Source: Fimenecus sp900545625
GTDB lineage: Bacteria > Bacillota > Clostridia > Oscillospirales > Acutalibacteraceae
NCBI GenBank assembly: GCA_963931525.1
Contig: OZ007023.1
Location: 1,798,001 to 1,862,000 of the forward strand
Reading direction: 5' to 3'
Length of the DNA stretch: 64,000 nt
Positions 58,746 to 64,000 of the stretch are shown piece after piece. The notes beneath the pieces were generated by a model. The model did no database searches. It saw only the letters and a list, made by a program, of their open reading frames with translations, and was not told where the DNA came from. How positions within the stretch are numbered: the first letter of the stretch is position 1; each line of letters opens with the position of its first letter. The translations under genes were made by a program, and so were the position numbers.

Positions 58746-59604
58746 GGTTTCGTTCTCCGAGTAAGGTATATATAGCATCTGAAAGCGCATGCGCCGTTAA
58801 AATATCGGGCGGCAGCGGCACACCGTATTCCCGCAGATCTGCGCTCAACTGCGCGACCTTCGGAATTTCCAGCCCAACACGGCGAAGCGTTTCGCCTTCA
58901 CGGAACACCGCCTGCGGCGTGCCGTCCAGTAAAATTTCTCCGTCATCCATGACCAGCACACGGTCGGCGTTGACCGCCTCCTCCATGAAATGTGTGATCA
59001 GCACAATCGTGATACCACGCTCGTGATTTAAGCGGCGGATCGTGTCGAGCACTTCTTTTCGGCCCTGCGGATCGAGCATGGCGGTGGGCTCGTCCAACAC
59101 CAGGCATTCGGGCAGCATGGCGATCATTCCTGCGATTGCAATGCGCTGCTTCTGCCCGCCCGAAAGCTTATGAGGCGCATGCCCGCGATATTCATACATA
59201 CCGACTGCTTTCAGCGCATCGTCTACACGCTTTCGGATCTCCTCCGGCGGCACGCCGAGATTTTCAGGGCCGAACGCGACGTCCTCCTCCACCACGGAGG
59301 CGACGATCTGGTTGTCGGGATTTTGAAACACCACCCCGACCGTGCGGCGGATGTCATAGGACAGGTCTTCGTCTGCCGTGTCCATGCCGTTGACGAGCAC
59401 CTTGCCGCTTTCCGGGACCAGGATCGAATTTGAAAGCTTTGCGAGTGTAGACTTGCCCGAGCCGTTGTGCCCGAGGATCACCGTAAAGCTCCCCTTTTCA
59501 ATTTGCAGGTTGACGTGTTTTACGCACAGCGGCAGCGGCGTTTCATCCTCATCCGCTTCATAGCGAAAACACACGTCTCGAAAATCCAAAATGATGTCTG
59601 CCAT
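58732..59604 (-). CDS. ecfA1: ECF transporter ATPase A1
   Basis: A 290-residue ABC ATPase: Walker A GHNGSGKST, Q-loop FQNPDNQIVA, signature LSGGQKQRIAIAG, Walker B CLVLDEPTAMLD. Together with EcfA2 and EcfT it powers several S components, probably including the one at 33669. MADIILD start follows GAGGAAGC. Confidence 0.93.
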   Translation of the reverse strand: MADIILDFRDVCFRYEADEDETPLPLCVKHVNLQIEKGSFTVILGHNGSGKSTLAKLSNSILVPESGKVLVNGMDTADEDLSYDIRRTVGVVFQNPDNQIVASVVEEDVAFGPENLGVPPEEIRKRVDDALKAVGMYEYRGHAPHKLSGGQKQRIAIAGMIAMLPECLVLDEPTAMLDPQGRKEVLDTIRRLNHERGITIVLITHFMEEAVNADRVLVMDDGEILLDGTPQAVFREGETLRRVGLEIPKVAQLSADLREYGVPLPPDILTAHALSDAIYTLLGERNHADS

Positions 59605-59615
59605 GTTTTGCTTCC

Positions 59616-60488
59616 TCAAAATGATTTATGCTGCCAGATCGCGGTCGCGCCGCAGGGCAGCACCAGCCCCGTGCTTTTGACGGGCAGCCCGATTTCATCG
59701 CTTTGCACCGAACCGCCGAGCGTCGGGCAAAGCACCGAGCCGAGAATATATTGCATAACGGCCGGAGAAAGCCCCGCCGTATAGGCGTTGATCAGCACTG
59801 CAAGCGGGTCGGGCGAGAGCACCTCACGGCAGAGCTTTACGAAATCATAGACCTCGTTTTCCAGCTTCCAGACCTCGCCGCCGGGGCCCCTGCCGTAGGA
59901 GGGCGGATCCATGATCAGAATATCATATCGATTGCCGCGGCGGATCTCGCGCTGCACGAATTTGATGCAGTCATCCACGATCCAGCGTACAGGCCGGTCG
60001 GCAACGCCGCTGCTTTGTGCATTTTCCTTTGCCCAAAGCACCATGCCCTTGGAGGCGTCCACATGCACGACTTCCGCGCCCGCCCGGAGTGCGGAAACCG
60101 TTGCCGCGCCTGTATACGCGAACAAGTTGAGCACCTTGACGCGGCGTTTGGCATTCCGGATCAGCTCTGCGACCAGATCCCAGTTCACCGCCTGCTCCGG
60201 GAACACGCCCGTGTGCTTAAAGCCCATGGTCTTGACGTTGAAGCGCAGGTCGCGGTAGCTGATCTCCCAGCGCGCGGGCACATTCCCACGCACCTCCCAA
60301 TGGCCGCCGCCCGTTTTGGAGCGGTGATAGACGGCGTCCGCCTTTTTCCAAAGCGGGTGCGTTTTCGGCGTCATCCAAATGACCTGCGGGTCGGGGCGGA
60401 TGAGCGTCACATTCCCCCATTTTTCCAGACGCTCGCCGTCCGAGCAGTCGAGAAGCGTATAATCCTTCCAGTGAGACGCGACGCGCAT
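59616..60488 (-). CDS. Class I SAM-dependent methyltransferase, RlmI-like
   Basis: A 290-residue methyltransferase of the COG1092/RlmI-like group. SAM-binding VLNLFAYTGAATVSAL, acidic strand VVHVDASKGMV, and DPPSYGRGP (the [ND]-P-P-[FYW] motif) are seen. No PUA domain is present at the N-terminus, unlike full-length RlmI. Possible targets are 23S rRNA cytosine. The start overlaps the glmM stop (TAATG). Confidence 0.85.
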   Translation of the reverse strand: MRVASHWKDYTLLDCSDGERLEKWGNVTLIRPDPQVIWMTPKTHPLWKKADAVYHRSKTGGGHWEVRGNVPARWEISYRDLRFNVKTMGFKHTGVFPEQAVNWDLVAELIRNAKRRVKVLNLFAYTGAATVSALRAGAEVVHVDASKGMVLWAKENAQSSGVADRPVRWIVDDCIKFVQREIRRGNRYDILIMDPPSYGRGPGGEVWKLENEVYDFVKLCREVLSPDPLAVLINAYTAGLSPAVMQYILGSVLCPTLGGSVQSDEIGLPVKSTGLVLPCGATAIWQHKSF

Positions 60489-61837
60489 TATACCAACCTT
60501 TCGCGCACGACCTCGGCGATGCTTTCGCCGAGCGTACGGATCTTTTCCTCGTCCTCGCCCTCGAGCATCACGCGCACGAGCGGCTCAGTGCCCGAAACGC
60601 GCACAAGCACCCGCCCCGTGTCGCCGAGCTCCGCTTCAGCGCTTTGGATGGCGGTTTGGATCTCCTTGTCTTCGGGAAAGCGCACACGTCCGTAGTTCGA
60701 CACGCGGACATTATACAGCACCTGCGGGTACACGCGCATTTCATCCGCCAATTCTTTGAGCGCTTTGCCCGACTCTTTGAGCACGGTCAAAAGCTGGATC
60801 GCCGAAAGCTGCCCGTCACCCGTGGTGGCATAGTCTAAAAAGATAATATGGCCGGACTGCTCGCCGCCGATGGAATAGCCGTTTTCGAGCATATTTTCAA
60901 GCACATAGCGGTCGCCGACCTTGGTACGCTCGCACAAAATGTCATTCTGTTCACAGAATTTGAAGAAGCCCATATTGCTCATCACGGTCACCACGGCGGT
61001 GTTCTTTTTGAGTGTCCCCTGCTGCTTCATGTGCTTGGCGCAGACTGCAATGGCACGGTCGCCGTCCACCTCTTCGCCGAGGTGGTTGACGGCAAGCATA
61101 CGATCCGCGTCGCCGTCAAAGGCAAAGCCCAAGTCACAGCCGTTTTCCAGCACGCATTTTTGCAGCGCGCCGAGGTGCGTCGAGCCGCAGTCGAGATTGA
61201 TATTCACCCCGTCGGGCTTGTCATGGATCACGACGCATTCCGCACCGAGCGATTCAAACACCTGACGCGCGGAGACGCTTGCCGAACCGTTGGCACAGTC
61301 GAGCGCGATCTTCATCCCGTCGCAGCGCGCATCGGTCGTGGAAAGCAAGTGCGCGATATAGTCCGACACGGCGTTTTCCGCGCGCGAGACCCTGCCGACC
61401 TCGCCGCCGATGGGTGTAGGCGGCGTTTTGATCTCGTCGAGAATAATGGCTTCAATCTCGTTTTCCAGTGCATCGGGCAGCTTGTAGCCCGTGGACTGGA
61501 ATATTTTGATGCCGTTGTATTCACACGGGTTATGCGACGCGGAGATCATCACGCCCGCATCGTATTGATAAGCAGTCACAAGATATGCCACGGCAGGCGT
61601 TGGCACCACGCCCAACAGGCAAACGTCCGCGCCGACGGAGCAAAAGCCCGCCGTCAGCGCCGCTTCGAGCATCTCGCCGGAAGCGCGGGTGTCCATGCCG
61701 ATGAGCACACGCGGTCGGTGCGCCAGATTCTCCGTCAGCACCATGGCTGCCGCCCGCCCGATCTGCATGGCGAGCTCGCAGGTGATCTCTGTATTGGCTA
61801 CGCCGCGCGCGCCGTCCGTTCCAAATAGTCTTCCCAT
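60488..61837 (-). CDS. glmM: Phosphoglucosamine mutase
   Basis: A 449-residue enzyme converting glucosamine-6-phosphate to glucosamine-1-phosphate for peptidoglycan. FGTDGARG N-terminal motif, phosphoserine S101 in ISASHNP, metal-binding FDGDADR, and sugar-binding and phosphate-binding RVSGTEPLVRVM are all present. Normal length. Confidence 0.95.
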   Translation of the reverse strand: MGRLFGTDGARGVANTEITCELAMQIGRAAAMVLTENLAHRPRVLIGMDTRASGEMLEAALTAGFCSVGADVCLLGVVPTPAVAYLVTAYQYDAGVMISASHNPCEYNGIKIFQSTGYKLPDALENEIEAIILDEIKTPPTPIGGEVGRVSRAENAVSDYIAHLLSTTDARCDGMKIALDCANGSASVSARQVFESLGAECVVIHDKPDGVNINLDCGSTHLGALQKCVLENGCDLGFAFDGDADRMLAVNHLGEEVDGDRAIAVCAKHMKQQGTLKKNTAVVTVMSNMGFFKFCEQNDILCERTKVGDRYVLENMLENGYSIGGEQSGHIIFLDYATTGDGQLSAIQLLTVLKESGKALKELADEMRVYPQVLYNVRVSNYGRVRFPEDKEIQTAIQSAEAELGDTGRVLVRVSGTEPLVRVMLEGEDEEKIRTLGESIAEVVRERLV

Positions 61838-61854
61838 GTTCTCCTCCTGTTTCC

Positions 61855-62883
61855 TTACAGATCCAGCTTTTGCTGGCCGGGCATATCGATCCCTAAATGC
61901 TTATAGGCAAGCGCCGTTACGACCCGCCCACGCGGGGTCTTGGAAAGGAAGCCGATCTGCATCAGATACGGCTCGTAAACATCCTCAATCGTGACCGCCT
62001 CCTCGCCGATGGTGGCGGCGATGGTCTCAAGCCCCACAGGGCCGCCGTTGTAGTTACGGATCATGGCGGTCAGGAGCATACGGTCGATATTATCAAGGCC
62101 GAGCGCGTCGATCTCCATGCGCGAAAGCGCGATCTGCGCAGTCTCCTCCGTAATCACGCCGTTGCCCATGACCTCGGCAAAATCGCGCGCCCGTTTTAAC
62201 AGGCGGTTCGCGATGCGGGGCGTACCCCTTGCGCGCGAGGCGATCTCCAGCGCACCCTTATCATCCACGGCGATTCCCAAGATACCCGCACTGCGTCGGA
62301 CGATTTGAGAAAGTTCCTCTTTGGAGTACATTTCGAGCCTTGCAATCACCCCGAAGCGGTCTCGCAAGGGTGCTGTCAGCTGCCCGGCGCGGGTGGTCGC
62401 GCCCACCAGCGTAAAACGCGGCAAATCAAGCCGAATAGAACGCGCGGACGGCCCTTTGCCGATGATGATGTCAAGGGCGTTATCCTCCATGGCAGGGTAT
62501 AGAACTTCCTCCACGCTGCGCGACAGGCGGTGGATCTCGTCGATAAACAGCACGTCGCCGTCCGAAAGGTTTGTAAGCAAAGCGGCAAGGTCGCCGGGCT
62601 TTTCGATCGCGGGGCCGGAGGTGATGCGGATCTGCACATTCATCTCGTTGGCAATAATGCCCGCAAGCGTCGTTTTGCCTAAGCCCGGCGGGCCATAGAG
62701 CAGCACGTGATCGAGCTGTTCACCGCGTGCTTTGGCAGCTTCAATATAAATTTTTAAATTTTCCTTGACCTTTTCCTGCCCGATGTAATCGTGCAGCGTT
62801 TTAGGGCGCAGGGAGAGTTCCAGCGCCTCATCCGCCGCGTTGAAATCAGGGGAAACAATGCGGTTTTCGTTATCAAAATCCAT
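61855..62883 (-). CDS. ruvB: Holliday junction branch migration ATPase RuvB
   Basis: A 342-residue AAA+ motor. Walker A GPPGLGKTT, Walker B LFIDEIHR, sensor I VGATTRAG, and sensor II/winged helix region (GTPRIANRLLKR; GGPVGLETIA). It moves Holliday junctions together with RuvA. The gene follows ruvA by three bases. Confidence 0.97.
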   Translation of the reverse strand: MDFDNENRIVSPDFNAADEALELSLRPKTLHDYIGQEKVKENLKIYIEAAKARGEQLDHVLLYGPPGLGKTTLAGIIANEMNVQIRITSGPAIEKPGDLAALLTNLSDGDVLFIDEIHRLSRSVEEVLYPAMEDNALDIIIGKGPSARSIRLDLPRFTLVGATTRAGQLTAPLRDRFGVIARLEMYSKEELSQIVRRSAGILGIAVDDKGALEIASRARGTPRIANRLLKRARDFAEVMGNGVITEETAQIALSRMEIDALGLDNIDRMLLTAMIRNYNGGPVGLETIAATIGEEAVTIEDVYEPYLMQIGFLSKTPRGRVVTALAYKHLGIDMPGQQKLDL

Positions 62884-62886
62884 GGC

Positions 62887-63495
62887 TTATACCTGCCTTG
62901 CAAGCGTTTTGAGCGCCTGCCGAATCATATCCTCAACCGACAGCGCAGCGTCCAGCTTTGCAACCGCCGCTGCCGCTTCGCTTTGCGAATAACCGAGCAT
63001 CGTCAGCGCGCTGACCGCTTCGGCGGCGCTGCCCTCGGCTGCGGCGATACCTGCCGCCTCGATCTCCGGCGTAACAGCGGAAAGCTCCAGCCCTTTTGCA
63101 AGCTTGTCCTTAAGCTCAAGCACTACGCGCTGCGCGAGCTTCGGCCCGACGCCCTGTGCGCGTGTGATCGCTTTGCTGTCGCCCGTGGCGAGGCAGAGCG
63201 CCAATTTATCGGGCGTCAGTTCCGATAAAATCGCCAGCGCCGCCTTGGGCCCTACGCCTGAAACGCCGATGAGCAGCTTAAAGCATTCCAATTCCTGTTC
63301 GTCTGCAAAGCCGAACAGGTCAAGCGCATCCTCACGGACGTTGAGGTAGGTGTAAAGCGTCGCCGTGTTCCCCTTTTCACCGATGCGCTTGAGCGTGGTG
63401 AGCGTCGTACTGCACCGAAACGCTATGCCGCCCGTTTCGATCGCAACGCTCTGTGTATCGACATATACGATTTTTCCCGTAATCGAATAAAACAT
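62887..63495 (-). CDS. ruvA: Holliday junction DNA helicase subunit RuvA
   Basis: A 202-residue tetrameric junction-binding protein. OB-fold N-terminus (MFYSITGKIVYVDTQSVAIE), two HhH motifs (FKLLIGVSGVGPKAALAIL; ITRAQGVGPKLAQRVVLELK) and C-terminal RuvB-binding domain (ALTMLGYSQSEAAAAVAKL). Confidence 0.97.
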   Translation of the reverse strand: MFYSITGKIVYVDTQSVAIETGGIAFRCSTTLTTLKRIGEKGNTATLYTYLNVREDALDLFGFADEQELECFKLLIGVSGVGPKAALAILSELTPDKLALCLATGDSKAITRAQGVGPKLAQRVVLELKDKLAKGLELSAVTPEIEAAGIAAAEGSAAEAVSALTMLGYSQSEAAAAVAKLDAALSVEDMIRQALKTLARQV

Positions 63496-63497
63496 CC

Positions 63498-64000
63498 TTA
63501 TTTTCTCCCCATCTGCTTGAGCCTGCCCATCAGCGAGCCGCTGGCATGCCCGTGGCAGATTGCCATGGCGAGCGCGTCGGCGGTATCGTCTGGTTTTGGG
63601 ATCTTTTCAAGATGCAGAATAATACGCGTCATCTCCTGCACCTGCTTTTTTTCCGCCCTGCCGTAGCCGACAACGCTTTGCTTGACCTGCAGGGGCGTAT
63701 ATTCAAAGATCTCCACGCCGTTTTGCTGGGCAGCGAGTACCGTGACCCCGCGCGCTTGTGCAACATCGATCACGGTTTTGGCATTGGTGTTGTAAAACAG
63801 CTTTTCGATCGACATCGCCTGCGGACGAAAGCGTGTCATCAACGCACAAAGGTCGCAGTAAATCTTTTCGAGCCGTTCAGGGAACGGCGTGTGCGCTTCG
63901 GTCGTGATCGCGCCGTAATCGAGCACGGTAAAGCGATTGTTCCGATATTCCAGCACGCCGTATCCGACGATCGCATAGCCCGGGTCGATCCCCAATATCA
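63498..64000 (-). CDS. ruvC: Crossover junction endonuclease RuvC, cut at its start codon by the window edge
   Basis: 167 codons visible. The RNase H-fold active site residues are in LGIDPGYAIVGYG (first Asp), MSIEKLFY (Glu) and KPDDTADALAMAICH (two Asp). It resolves Holliday junctions. The last two window bases are the TG of a preceding codon directly before ILGIDPG, so the start codon is likely the NTG spanning 63999-64001 and only a single base is missing. Promoter and upstream genes are outside. Confidence 0.95.
   Translation of the reverse strand, partial: ILGIDPGYAIVGYGVLEYRNNRFTVLDYGAITTEAHTPFPERLEKIYCDLCALMTRFRPQAMSIEKLFYNTNAKTVIDVAQARGVTVLAAQQNGVEIFEYTPLQVKQSVVGYGRAEKKQVQEMTRIILHLEKIPKPDDTADALAMAICHGHASGSLMGRLKQMGRK

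Overview
This window looks like chromosome from a gut-type member of the Clostridia, probably Oscillospiraceae/Ruminococcaceae or a relative. The GC content is moderately high by eye, and Firmicutes markers are present: a DnaD plus DnaC/DnaI-type loader pair beside nth, an ECF transporter module (A1, A2, T) plus a separate S component, a ClpE-type unfoldase, PgsA, type III pantothenate kinase (CoaX) and a PASTA-domain kinase homologue. The taxonomic placement is inference. I see no rRNA, insertion sequence, prophage or CRISPR array. Gene density is high, and many transcription units have near-consensus sigma-A promoters with 17-bp spacers and clear intrinsic terminators.

Layout. 1-5.3 kb: start of a PRPP-synthetase gene, a TetR/CDF metal-efflux pair, a membrane-anchored protein of unknown function and an epimerase-like SDR with a C-terminal zinc ribbon. 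5.4-8 kb: a three-gene unit (HAAS-type membrane protein, condensation-fold acyltransferase, HD hydrolase). 8.1-11 kb: metallophosphoesterase plus GPH sugar symporter. 11.1-12.8 kb: a predicted pseudokinase with a zinc ribbon and two PASTA domains. 13-16 kb: a YczE/YitT-type membrane protein, then nadA-mnmA. 16.1-20 kb: a cytoplasmic sialidase and a GPH transporter with a long cytoplasmic tail. 20.2-24.6 kb: an O-antigen-ligase-like protein, a Cof-type HAD phosphatase, an unrecognised protein and an acyltransferase. 24.7-27.6 kb: tRNA-Leu, a small membrane protein, and pyrB-flavodoxin-like-trx; here PyrB carries a PyrI-like zinc module. 27.8-32.7 kb: a DUF2804 protein, a lipoprotein paralogous to the 2.5-kb gene, initiator tRNA, an HTH membrane regulator and a surface protein. 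32.8-38 kb: coaX plus an ECF S component, an MFS transporter and a degenerate GDPD-like protein. 38-41 kb: XRE-nth-dnaD-dnaC. 41-44.6 kb: a Gfo/Idh/MocA oxidoreductase and an HTH-membrane/GDYXXLXY-like pair. 44.7-47.1 kb: decarboxylase-pump beta and gamma subunits without an alpha subunit, and cysK. 47.3-51.1 kb: two GPH transporters and a histidine phosphatase. 51.2-55 kb: cvpA-pgsA-clpE. 55-64 kb: a ten-gene minus-strand run, ruvC-ruvA-ruvB-glmM-methyltransferase-ecfA1-ecfA2-ecfT-truA-DUF5711.

Functionally the window joins housekeeping (junction resolution, replication restart, tRNA modification, NAD, CoA, pyrimidine, cysteine and cell-wall precursor synthesis) to sugar scavenging through four GPH-type symporters, a further MFS carrier and a sialidase. 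The most unusual content is a set of signalling or surface proteins whose folds are kept while their catalytic residues are lost (the pseudokinase and the GDPD-like protein), zinc-ribbon add-ons to metabolic enzymes, and a paralogous pair of exported proteins that I cannot assign to a known family.
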